From: Prochlorococcus sp. AG-418-K17
GTDB lineage: Bacteria > Cyanobacteriota > Cyanobacteriia > PCC-6307 > Cyanobiaceae
DNA: 64,000 bases
Assembly (NCBI GenBank): GCA_003214055.1
Contig: QCMD01000001.1
Location: 1-64,000 of the forward strand
Direction of reading: 5' to 3'
Shown: positions 55,975 through 64,000 of the stretch, piece by piece
How the letters are laid out: the number at the start of each line of letters is the position of its first letter
Position numbering within the stretch: position 1 is the stretch's first letter
Position numbers and translations under genes: made by a program
The notes under the pieces: model-generated
Database searches by the model: none
What the model was told of the DNA's origin: nothing
What the model saw: only the letters and a program-made list of their open reading frames with translations

Positions 55975-56487
55975 TTAAGATTTTATTACTCCAAATAGCG
56001 TTAGTAACTTAACGATTAATGGCAGAATTAATAATACAGTAATCAATCTAACAGCATGTAGTGTGGCTACTGCAGCTCCTACTCCATATTCAGAACCTAC
56101 TAGACTCATACCACTGATTCCGCCAGGTGCAGCTCCAAGGATGGTTGTTATGACATCAACTTTCAGTAGCCTACTTGTCCAAAGCCCAATTGCTAAACCC
56201 GTAATTATTAAAGTAAAAGTTATTAATATTGCAGGTCGCCACAAAATTTGTAGGTCAACTAATGAATCTTTTGTCAGTGTTGTTCCAATAACAGTTCCGA
56301 TTCCAATTTCCAATAATGTTCTAGTACCATTTGGCCATTCTGCAATTGCGAGTTTTCCACTTATGCTAAGGATACTTGCTCCAATTATTGCGCCTGCTAA
56401 TGGAGCAGCTGGTATACCCGTCTTAAGAGCTAAAGCTCCAAAAACTCCACCAGCAATTAGGTAATAGATAAGATTTATATTTGGCAT
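55975..56487 (-). CDS. AbrB-family membrane transporter-like protein, single (half) repeat
   Basis: 170 aa hydrophobic; LGAAPGGISGMSLVGSEYGVGAAVATLHAVRLI. Confidence 0.78.
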   Translation of the reverse strand: MPNINLIYYLIAGGVFGALALKTGIPAAPLAGAIIGASILSISGKLAIAEWPNGTRTLLEIGIGTVIGTTLTKDSLVDLQILWRPAILITFTLIITGLAIGLWTSRLLKVDVITTILGAAPGGISGMSLVGSEYGVGAAVATLHAVRLITVLLILPLIVKLLTLFGVIKS

Positions 56488-56738
56488 AGTTTGTGGTGAT
56501 GTTTAGTATTAATTTAGAAAATATACCCATTACTGGAATGTTTAGGGTAGATATATTCTTATTTATCTTTTAATTTAACTAAGAACTTTTTAGTTAGGCT
56601 AGTTGAGAATAAAAAAATGATTTTTAAAGTATGAAATCCAAAAAAGCAATAAATAAACCAAAATTTAAAAATTAATCAAAAAATTTCCTCAGAATGTCCC
56701 CTTGAGTTGGCATAATATTAAGTAAAGCTTAAAACATT

Positions 56739-56936
56739 ATGGCTTCACAAATTTCCTATAAAAGTAATAAAAACCCTATTAAGAAAAAATTATCTTTCTT
56801 TGAAGGTGGACATCAGCTCGAAAAGTTAGAGTTTGCACTTGCTATAGCTCAAACTAATGGAGACGAAAAAAAATCTTTAATCTTAAGAAAAAAGATTGTT
56901 GAATTAGGTGGTAATGTTGAAGAACCAGGAACTTGA
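56739..56936 (+). CDS. Small conserved hypothetical protein (65 aa)
   Basis: MASQISYKSNKNPIKKKLSFFEGGHQLEKLEFALAIAQTNGDEKKSLILRKKIVELGGNVEEPGT; fills the intergenic gap. Confidence 0.6.
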   Translation: MASQISYKSNKNPIKKKLSFFEGGHQLEKLEFALAIAQTNGDEKKSLILRKKIVELGGNVEEPGT

Positions 56937-58100
56937 TTAATTGATATTTAAATGTTTTGAAGCAGCGAACAAAGCCTCTCCGACTTCTTGAGTTGATATT
57001 TTATTTTGCTCAAGAAGAGCATTACTGATTGCTGTTATTACCGTTATTATGTCTCTATCGTTAATGTAACCTAGATGACCAACTCTAAAGATTTTCCCTT
57101 TTAAGTGGTCTTGTCCTCCAGCAAGAAGAATATCAAATTTATTTTTAATTGTTTTTCTAAATTCTTCTGCATCAATCTCCCCTGTTTCTATTGCAGTAAT
57201 AGAGGGGCTTAAATGTTCTTCATCGGCAAATAATTTTAAATTTAAAGCCTTTATGGCACTACTCACTGCTAATTTGTGTCTATTATGTCTGGCAAAAATA
57301 TTTTCTAAGCCTTCTTCTTTCATCATTTTTAGAGATTCATCTAAAGCAAAAACTAAATTAACAGCGGGCGTGTATGGATTACTATTACTGGCTAAACTTT
57401 TTTTATAGGATTTTAAATTTAAATAAAACTTTGGTAAACAAGATTTTTTTGCAGCTTCCCATGCTTTCTCACTTACTGATACAAAGCTAAGACCTGGGGG
57501 TATCATATAACCTTTTTGAGAGCCAGAAGCCACAATATCTAATCCCCAATCATCTACTGGAACATTACAGGCTCCTAAACTAGTTACACAGTCAACAATA
57601 GATAAAGCTTTTGAGTGTTCTTGAATATGAGAACTTATTGTTTTTAGATCGTTTATAACACCTGTTGAAGTTTCAGAATGCGTTAAAATTACCGCTTTGA
57701 TTTGTTTTTGTTTATCTTCCTCAAGTATTTTTTTGAAATTTTTAGGATTTAGTGGACTGCCCCACTCAGCTTTAATAGTTATTACTTCTAATCCATATTC
57801 TCTAGCAATTTTTACCCATCTCTCACCAAATTTTCCATTTTCCCCACAAACAACTTTGTCCCCCTTACTTAGAGTACTGATAATTCCAGCTTCCATTGCT
57901 GCAGTTCCGCTGCCAGTAATTGTTATTACGTCATTCTTTGTCTGATGAAGCCATTTTAGATTTTTAGTAGTAACTTCTACAAGATCTTGAAAGTCTTTGC
58001 TCCTATGGCCAATAGGATGTTTACTTAATGCTTGTAAAACTTTTTCAGGAACTGGTGTAGGACCAGGAATCATCAATGATAATTTTTGTTGTATGGCCAC
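56937..58100 (-). CDS. Class V aminotransferase (serine/alanine-glyoxylate aminotransferase family)
   Basis: MIPGPTPVPEKVLQALSKHPIGHRSKDF, TGSGTAAMEAGI, ASGSQKGYMIPPGLSFVS. Confidence 0.92.
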   Translation of the reverse strand: MAIQQKLSLMIPGPTPVPEKVLQALSKHPIGHRSKDFQDLVEVTTKNLKWLHQTKNDVITITGSGTAAMEAGIISTLSKGDKVVCGENGKFGERWVKIAREYGLEVITIKAEWGSPLNPKNFKKILEEDKQKQIKAVILTHSETSTGVINDLKTISSHIQEHSKALSIVDCVTSLGACNVPVDDWGLDIVASGSQKGYMIPPGLSFVSVSEKAWEAAKKSCLPKFYLNLKSYKKSLASNSNPYTPAVNLVFALDESLKMMKEEGLENIFARHNRHKLAVSSAIKALNLKLFADEEHLSPSITAIETGEIDAEEFRKTIKNKFDILLAGGQDHLKGKIFRVGHLGYINDRDIITVITAISNALLEQNKISTQEVGEALFAASKHLNIN

Positions 58101-58160
58101 TTTTTATTTAATAAGTCATTCTTAGATTAGTAGTCATTAAATATTTTTCAATTACTTGAT

Positions 58161-59279
58161 TTGAAAAAAGGATTTTCTTTACCTTTGTGGGTTGCGGGAG
58201 CTGCTAAATCAGCAGTAAAAAAATTAATAGGATTTTCGTTTGAAAATTTTGAATCAATTAAAATTCCTAATAAAAATAACCAGGTTAAAATAGAGGTTCA
58301 TTCTGCTGGTTTAATTAATGGGGGAACTCATGCACTTGGTATCTCTTTTGCAAATTCTAATTTAGAACTGGACATAACAAATAATTTAGAAATTTGGACT
58401 ATTGTCACTTTTCAAAAGAGTCAAGAGCAATATCATAATCAAAACAATCGAATAAATATTATTGCGGGATATGGAGTTGGTATTGAAAAAAAGACATCGC
58501 AAATATGTATTTCGAATTTTGCTAAAGAAATTTTATATGAAAATATCCTTGATCTTATTCCAAATGGTTTTGTTTTGAATCTTGAAATTATTTTCCCTAA
58601 TGGAAAGTTTTTAGCAGAGAGAACTAGTAATAAAGCTTTTGGGATTGTAGAAGGCTTATCAATTATTGGCACTAGTGCGGAAACTTATTCAAGTGCTTCC
58701 CCAGATCAATTAAATAATGCCAAAACTAAGCTTGAGAATTTAATTAACAATGACTTTAACGGGAAAATAGTTTTTGTAATTGGTGAAAATGGTTTGGATC
58801 TTGCAATGAGTAGTAAAATTAATATTCCTATAATCAAAGTAGGAAACTGGATTGGACCATTATTAGTTGATGCTGCGATTAAAAATGTTAAAACAGTAAT
58901 TATTTTTGGATATCATGGAAAATTAATTAAATTAGCGGGAGGTATTTTTCATACTCACAACCATTTAGCTGATGCCAGAATTGAAATTCTTATATCTTTA
59001 GCTGTAAAAGAAAAACTGCCCTACGAAATAATTTTGCAAATTTCTCATTCAAATAGTGTAGAAGATGCTTGGTTAATAATGCAGCAATTTAGTAAATCTA
59101 AAGCTAATAATTTATGGAATAAATTATCTCTCACTATTGAGGAACGTTCTTTTGAATATGTTAATAGATATAAAAAAACGAATATGAAAATTGCAGCTGT
59201 TATTTTTGATAGGCAGAGAAAAATTAGATGGTCTGGCATTAATGGCAATGAATTTATTGATTCTTTTAAAAGAGATTAA
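58161..59279 (+). CDS. cbiD: Cobalt-precorrin-5B C1-methyltransferase
   Basis: FSLPLWVAGAAKSAVKKL, GYGVGIEKK, GHAGKLIKLAGG-like GYHGKLIKLAGGIFHTHNHLAD. Confidence 0.9.
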   Translation: MKKGFSLPLWVAGAAKSAVKKLIGFSFENFESIKIPNKNNQVKIEVHSAGLINGGTHALGISFANSNLELDITNNLEIWTIVTFQKSQEQYHNQNNRINIIAGYGVGIEKKTSQICISNFAKEILYENILDLIPNGFVLNLEIIFPNGKFLAERTSNKAFGIVEGLSIIGTSAETYSSASPDQLNNAKTKLENLINNDFNGKIVFVIGENGLDLAMSSKINIPIIKVGNWIGPLLVDAAIKNVKTVIIFGYHGKLIKLAGGIFHTHNHLADARIEILISLAVKEKLPYEIILQISHSNSVEDAWLIMQQFSKSKANNLWNKLSLTIEERSFEYVNRYKKTNMKIAAVIFDRQRKIRWSGINGNEFIDSFKRD

Positions 59280-59327
59280 GTTTTTATTTATTATGCTTTT
59301 GAATGCAAATTGAGCTAACTTTTATAC

Positions 59328-60914
59328 ATGAGTCAAAAATCTTTAAAAAAAGAAAGAGGTCCTGCAATACTAATACTAGACTTCGGATCTCAATATTCAG
59401 AATTGATAGCTAGAAGAATAAGAGAAACGAATGTTTTTTCTCTTGTTGTAAGTAATTGTATTTCAATTGATGAAATCGCCGATATCAATCCAAAAGGGAT
59501 TATTTTGAGTGGAGGTCCAAACTCTGTATATGATCAAGCTTCACCTAAATGTGATGTAGAAATTTTTAATTTAGGTATTCCAATTCTCGGAATATGTTAT
59601 GGCATGCAACTTATGGTTAAAGAACTAGGAGGTTCTGTTACTCCAGCTATTAAAAAAGCTGAATATGGCAGAGCACCTATAAATATTGATTTAGAAAGTG
59701 ATTTACTTTGTGATGTAAAAGATAAATCGATAATGTGGATGAGCCATGGAGATTCTATTAATTCTTTACCTCAAGGATTTAATAAAATTGCTCATACTGA
59801 AAATACACTTCATGCAGCCATTTCAAATAATTCAAATAAATTATTTGGTGTGCAATTTCATCCTGAAGTAATTCATTCAGAGTTTGGTATGCAAGTTATA
59901 AAAAACTTTGTTCACTCAATTTCTAATTGCGCTGCGGACTGGACTACTAATACTTTTTTGGAAGAGACGATACCGCAAATCAGGGAACAAGTTGGAAATA
60001 AAAAAGTTTTGCTTGCTTTATCTGGTGGGGTTGATTCATCTACTCTTGCTTTTCTTCTTTCTAAAGCTATTGGAGAAAATCTTACCTGCATGTTTATTGA
60101 TCAAGGTTTCATGAGGAAAGGTGAACCAGAATTTCTGATGGAATTTTTTGATAAAAAATTTCATATTAAGGTGGAATATATAAATGCCAGGGAAAGATTT
60201 ATTAAAAAATTAAAAGGAATAATCGATCCAGAAGAAAAAAGGAAAATTATTGGTCGAGAATTTATTAGAGTTTTTGAAGAGGAGAGTAATAGATTAGGAC
60301 CTTTTGAATATTTAGCACAAGGTACTCTTTATCCTGATGTTATCGAAAGTGCTGGTACAAATATAGATCCTAAAACCGGAGATCGAATTGCTGTAAAAAT
60401 CAAAAGTCATCATAATGTTGGAGGTTTACCAAAAGATTTACAGTTTAAATTGGTTGAGCCTTTGAGAAAACTTTTTAAGGATGAAGTGCGAAAACTGGGC
60501 AGTGCCTTAGGTTTACCTGATGAAATTATAAAAAGACATCCATTCCCAGGACCAGGATTAGCTATAAGAATTTTAGGGGAGGTAACGGATGAAAAACTAA
60601 ATTGTTTAAGGGATGCAGATTGGATTGTGAGAGATGAAATTAAAAAAGCAGGACTCTATAATGATATTTGGCAAGCTTTTGCTGTGTTGTTACCTGTTAA
60701 AACTGTTGGGGTAATGGGAGATAAAAGAACATATGCTTGGCCTTTAGTTATACGGTGCGTATCTAGTGAAGATGGTATGACAGCAGATTGGTCAAAAATT
60801 CCATTTGAGATTTTAACAAGAATTTCTAATAGAATAGTAAATGAAGTGGTTCAAGTTAATAGGGTCGTTTATGATATAACTAGCAAGCCTCCAGGTACAA
60901 TTGAGTGGGAATAG
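59328..60914 (+). CDS. guaA: GMP synthase (glutamine-hydrolysing)
   Basis: [45 protein letters not shown]-terminal KPPGTIEWE. Confidence 0.98.
   Translation: MSQKSLKKERGPAILILDFGSQYSELIARRIRETNVFSLVVSNCISIDEIADINPKGIILSGGPNSVYDQASPKCDVEIFNLGIPILGICYGMQLMVKELGGSVTPAIKKAEYGRAPINIDLESDLLCDVKDKSIMWMSHGDSINSLPQGFNKIAHTENTLHAAISNNSNKLFGVQFHPEVIHSEFGMQVIKNFVHSISNCAADWTTNTFLEETIPQIREQVGNKKVLLALSGGVDSSTLAFLLSKAIGENLTCMFIDQGFMRKGEPEFLMEFFDKKFHIKVEYINARERFIKKLKGIIDPEEKRKIIGREFIRVFEEESNRLGPFEYLAQGTLYPDVIESAGTNIDPKTGDRIAVKIKSHHNVGGLPKDLQFKLVEPLRKLFKDEVRKLGSALGLPDEIIKRHPFPGPGLAIRILGEVTDEKLNCLRDADWIVRDEIKKAGLYNDIWQAFAVLLPVKTVGVMGDKRTYAWPLVIRCVSSEDGMTADWSKIPFEILTRISNRIVNEVVQVNRVVYDITSKPPGTIEWE
60894..60914 (+). 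repeat. att-like core copy 1 (native guaA 3' tail)
   Basis: ggtacaattgagtgggaatag = GTIEWE*. Confidence 0.85.
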
Positions 60915-61034
60915 TTCATATATCAAGAACCTAGTTATAACTTAAAAAATCTTTTTTTCTAATTAAGAAATTTCTTTTTTCTTTTTTCGAAGATTAAGTC
61001 TATAACTGGGTTTATAAAGTTCCAAATTTTGCTT

Positions 61035-61055
61035 AGTTTGTCGCGAGTTTGTCGC
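61035..61055 (+). repeat. Arm-site-like tandem pair, left end
   Basis: AGTTTGTCGC at 61035-61044 and 61046-61055, 11-bp pitch. Confidence 0.7.
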
Positions 61056-61115
61056 AATCATTTTTTGTATTACGAAAACTCTTTATTATTGGATTGAATT
61101 TAACTTTGATATCTG

Positions 61116-61940
61116 ATGGAAACTGTTGTATCTATCTATGAATATCTCATTTCCTTAGTTAAAGATAATTCTAAAATTCCAATTTCTCTAAGAAATAAAT
61201 CAATTATTGGGACGACTCAAGATGATCCTTTTGATAATTGGGTAGAGGATGAACTTAGAAATGGTTTAGGCGCTAAATTTAAAATATTTCATTCTGGTAA
61301 ATTGCAAACACCAGATTTGGTAATTCACTCCACAGATTTAAATCAGTTTATTGGTATTGAGGTAAAAAAATTAAGTCAGCAAGATAATGGTTCAGATGGA
61401 AGAGGTTTAACTCTTGATTACAATAGTTGCTTACCTTGTGGCACAACTTTAATTAAATATCAGTCTGAAATAATAAAGATTCCCTGTTATTACCTTTTCG
61501 CTTTATTAGATAAGAAAAATGAAAATATTCTTACGATGTTGATAATGAATGGTGATTTTTTAAACTATGATTTTCAAATTCATAAAGAATCAAAGATCTC
61601 CAATTTTTCAGAATATGATCATGGACCTTATGGTGAAGGATCAGTCAGGCATCGAAAAATGTATACTTATCCCAATCCATTGAATTCAAAAATTAAATAT
61701 TTTTATCATAAATTTTTATTAGTCGATAAGGATTCAAATTTTAAATTGAGCAAAGATCAAAAAAATATAACTTCAAAAATAATTAGAACAGATCAATCTT
61801 CTCAAAATTTTAATTTTTTAGTCAGAGATGATTTAAGTCAAAATAATGCTTCTGAGATTGAATGTATTGAGGATATATTTGAAAATTGTAAAAAAAGATC
61901 GAAAAAAATAAGAACCGCTCCTATTTTTGAAATAGGTTGA
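61116..61940 (+). CDS. Putative Type II restriction endonuclease (PD-(D/E)xK-like)
   Basis: TPDLVIHSTDLNQFIGIEVKKL fits PD...ExK; immediately upstream of and co-oriented with a C5 methyltransferase (17-bp gap). Confidence 0.8.
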   Translation: METVVSIYEYLISLVKDNSKIPISLRNKSIIGTTQDDPFDNWVEDELRNGLGAKFKIFHSGKLQTPDLVIHSTDLNQFIGIEVKKLSQQDNGSDGRGLTLDYNSCLPCGTTLIKYQSEIIKIPCYYLFALLDKKNENILTMLIMNGDFLNYDFQIHKESKISNFSEYDHGPYGEGSVRHRKMYTYPNPLNSKIKYFYHKFLLVDKDSNFKLSKDQKNITSKIIRTDQSSQNFNFLVRDDLSQNNASEIECIEDIFENCKKRSKKIRTAPIFEIG

Positions 61941-61957
61941 AATTTTAACGGATATAT

Positions 61958-63082
61958 ATGTCCTCTTATTCTTTTCTAGGATTATTTTCAGGTGCTGGAG
62001 GTCTAGATTTAGGATTTGAGAATGCTGGTTTTCACCATATTCTTTCTAATGATATTTTGAAATGTGCAGTAGATACTATTAAGTTCAATAGACCATCATG
62101 GGATGTAGTCCATGAAGATGTAAAGAATTTCCATCCTAATAAAAAATTAAAACCTGATATTCTCCTTGCTGGATTTCCTTGTCAAGGATTTTCATTAGGA
62201 GGTCACAGAAAGTCTACCGACCAAAGAAATGAACTTTATAGAGAGGTAATTAGGATTGCTGATTCTTTGAAACCAAGAGTGATCGTTATGGAAAATGTTC
62301 TTAATCTAAGAACAATGATTCATCCTTTATCTTCGCAACCATTTGAAAAGCAAATAAAAGATGAACTTCAAAGTATTGGATATCAAGTAAGGTCAGATTA
62401 TTTGAAAGTTGCTAATTATGGAGTCCCACAAACGAGAAGAAGATTTATTTTGATTGCTTTCAGGGAAGAGGCATTTGGAGTGTTTGGTTTTCCTAAGCAA
62501 TCTTCATTAATGCCTGCTGAACCATTTTTAAAGGATTTTATAAATACAAATCAACCAGATCTTCCAAATCATTCTCCAGAATGGGGATTCAATTCCAGAG
62601 TTCATATACAAACTAATAATCCTATTAATGATTCTGATCCAATAATCCCAGTAAGATTAAGCAGAACCGCATCTGATGGTAATCCTATTAGAAATTTAAA
62701 GAATCCTTTTCCTGCTATAGATACTGGAACAATTTGGGGATGGGCGCAAGGAAATGTTGAGTGTAAAAGAGTTCAGAGAAAAGCAAGTGATCACAAGTAT
62801 CAAAGATCATTAGGTTCTCAAGTAAAACTTTGGAGACTAACTGCTAGTAGAATTAGAAGTTTCACTCCAAGAGAGTATGCGAGACTGCAAACTTTCCCAG
62901 ATACTTGGCAATTTCAAGGATCTAGTAAGAGAGATTTACAAATACAAATAGGCAATGCAGTTCCAGTTAATTTTGCAGAATCGATAGCGCGTCAAATTAT
63001 GCAGACTCTTGAATTTATTGATGGAAAAACCAAGTCTCTAGTAGTTCCAATAAAAGAAAGACAGATTCCTCTTGCTATGTAG
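61958..63082 (+). CDS. DNA (cytosine-5)-methyltransferase
   Basis: LFSGAGGLDLGFENAGF (I), AGFPCQGFSLGG (IV), VMENV (VI), QTRRRFILIAF (VIII), REYARLQTFPD (IX), QIGNAVPVNFAESIARQI (X). Confidence 0.97.
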   Translation: MSSYSFLGLFSGAGGLDLGFENAGFHHILSNDILKCAVDTIKFNRPSWDVVHEDVKNFHPNKKLKPDILLAGFPCQGFSLGGHRKSTDQRNELYREVIRIADSLKPRVIVMENVLNLRTMIHPLSSQPFEKQIKDELQSIGYQVRSDYLKVANYGVPQTRRRFILIAFREEAFGVFGFPKQSSLMPAEPFLKDFINTNQPDLPNHSPEWGFNSRVHIQTNNPINDSDPIIPVRLSRTASDGNPIRNLKNPFPAIDTGTIWGWAQGNVECKRVQRKASDHKYQRSLGSQVKLWRLTASRIRSFTPREYARLQTFPDTWQFQGSSKRDLQIQIGNAVPVNFAESIARQIMQTLEFIDGKTKSLVVPIKERQIPLAM

Positions 63083-63182
63083 TGCTAATAAATAAAAAAC
63101 TTATAATGATTGATATTAAATTTTATTTCTCTACAATTAGTTCAACAACATATGAAATTAAGTATAAAGGAATAACCTTATG

Positions 63183-63203
63183 AGTTTATCGTCAGTTTGT
63201 CGC
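63183..63203 (+). repeat. Arm-site-like tandem pair, right end
   Basis: AGTTTATCG at 63183 and AGTTTGTCGC at 63194-63203, same 11-bp pitch and orientation as the left pair. Confidence 0.65.
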
Positions 63204-63251
63204 ACTAAAATCATCCTCCAAACCTGTTGCTATGACAGGGTTTATTATGTT

Positions 63252-63272
63252 GGAACTATCGAGTGGGAGTGA
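63252..63272 (+). repeat. att-like core copy 2
   Basis: ggaactatcgagtgggagtga = GTIEWE*, synonymous variant of the guaA tail. Confidence 0.75.
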
Positions 63273-63310
63273 AAAGTAGGGTATAAACACATTCATAGTC
63301 TAGAAAAATT

Positions 63311-63331
63311 GGTTTCACACGGGTTTCACAC
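63311..63331 (+). repeat. Second arm-site-like tandem pair
   Basis: GGTTTCACAC at 63311-63320 and 63322-63331, again 11-bp pitch. Confidence 0.65.
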
Positions 63332-63391
63332 GAAATTTATGTCTTTATAAAACTCAATGATACCAATGGGTTTCAAGGGTCAAAATTGGGC

Positions 63392-63412
63392 GGTACTATT
63401 GAGTGGGAATAG
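63392..63412 (+). repeat. att-like core copy 3
   Basis: ggtactattgagtgggaatag = GTIEWE*, 20/21 identical to the native guaA tail. Confidence 0.85.
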
Positions 63413-63841
63413 TCCAAGAGTAAAAACCTAGTTGCAGCCTTAAGAATCTAGTCTCACCCAAAGATAAAAAAATTTTTTCAACCTATTTGCAATGGATTTT
63501 AGCGGGTCATGCTCAACTAAGTTTCACCAAAAGCATTGGAACTTTCTCTATAGAGAAATCGTATTAAAATAAATTTCTTTACGCTTTTATTTTGTATGGA
63601 TTTAGTTTTTATAAATGACTAACTTAAGATAATATCAATAGTTTAAGAAAGGTAGTTTTTATAAAAGAAGTGATGTTTATAATTTAAATTTTGTTTAACT
63701 TCAAAATTTATTATCACTAGCTTAAATAGTATTTATTTAAAATAAAAAATTTAATTTTTAAATCAAATGATTAATGTTTGCAAATATTAAATTGTGAATG
63801 TTTAATCTTTTGACTTAGATTGAGTCAAAACTAATATTTAT

Positions 63842-64000
63842 ATGAATACAAGTTGGGATATTTTACTGTCTGAGTTTCGTAAACTTGGTGGAATAGCAGA
63901 TAATGTATTTCAAAAAGAGGGCGAAAATGGTCGTGGTATTTTTCCAGTTAATCCAAGCCTAAAGGCAAGAATTTTTACTCCATCTAAATTAATGATTAAA
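63842..64000 (+). CDS. Partial ORF of unknown function, truncated by window end
   Basis: MNTSWDILLSEFRKLGGIADNVFQKEGENGRGIFPVNPSLKARIFTPSKLMIK... open to the window end. Confidence 0.55.
   Translation, partial: MNTSWDILLSEFRKLGGIADNVFQKEGENGRGIFPVNPSLKARIFTPSKLMIK

Larger units (their letters stand above)
60894..63412. mobile_element. Putative integrative element(s) at the guaA 3' end, carrying a Type II restriction-modification cassette
   Basis: Three 21-bp guaA-tail copies (60894-60914, 63252-63272, 63392-63412) flank and follow the R-M genes; tandem 10-bp arm-like repeats lie near the cores; no integrase in window. Confidence 0.75.

Noticed and set aside
59908-60114. 68-aa ORF inside guaA
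   Set aside because: Alternate-frame shadow of a conserved coding region.
63413-63560. Possible tRNA remnant or tRNA attachment site next to the island
   Set aside because: No cloverleaf or T-loop consensus could be read; the repeat core is the guaA tail, not a tRNA end.

Overview
The window looks like a high-light-type Prochlorococcus chromosome segment: very AT-rich, compact, with small or overlapping gene junctions. Most of it (about 1-60.9 kb) is ordinary core genome. It spans the chromosomal origin neighbourhood: thrC | ~340 bp AT-rich DnaA-box-like intergenic | dnaN-PRC barrel-purL-purF-parC/gyrA. Also present are acnB, dnaK, argG, mraY, uvrA, recN, ftsY, argH, grpE-dnaJ, murB/murC, gap2, efp-accB, pdxA, cbiD and guaA. 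The accessory part is the last ~3 kb. A two-gene Type II restriction-modification cassette (PD-(D/E)xK-like nuclease + C5-cytosine methyltransferase) sits directly after the guaA stop codon. It is bounded by further copies of the guaA 3' tail. Three 21-bp copies all encode G-T-I-E-W-E-stop and differ only synonymously. They are interspersed with three pairs of 10-bp direct repeats, each at an 11-bp pitch, which look like tyrosine-recombinase arm-type sites. I interpret this as an integrative element, or a stack of elements, using the guaA 3' end as attachment site, with no integrase visible in the window. Other points of interest are a homopolymer frameshift in an NAD(P)-epimerase-like gene, perfect 30-bp tandem repeats in ftsY, 39-bp repeats in a glycine-rich RNA-binding protein gene, and a sucrose-phosphate-synthase-like gene that lacks a phosphatase domain and overlaps its neighbour. 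No tRNA, rRNA or CRISPR array was recognised. All family calls come from reading motifs, with no database search.
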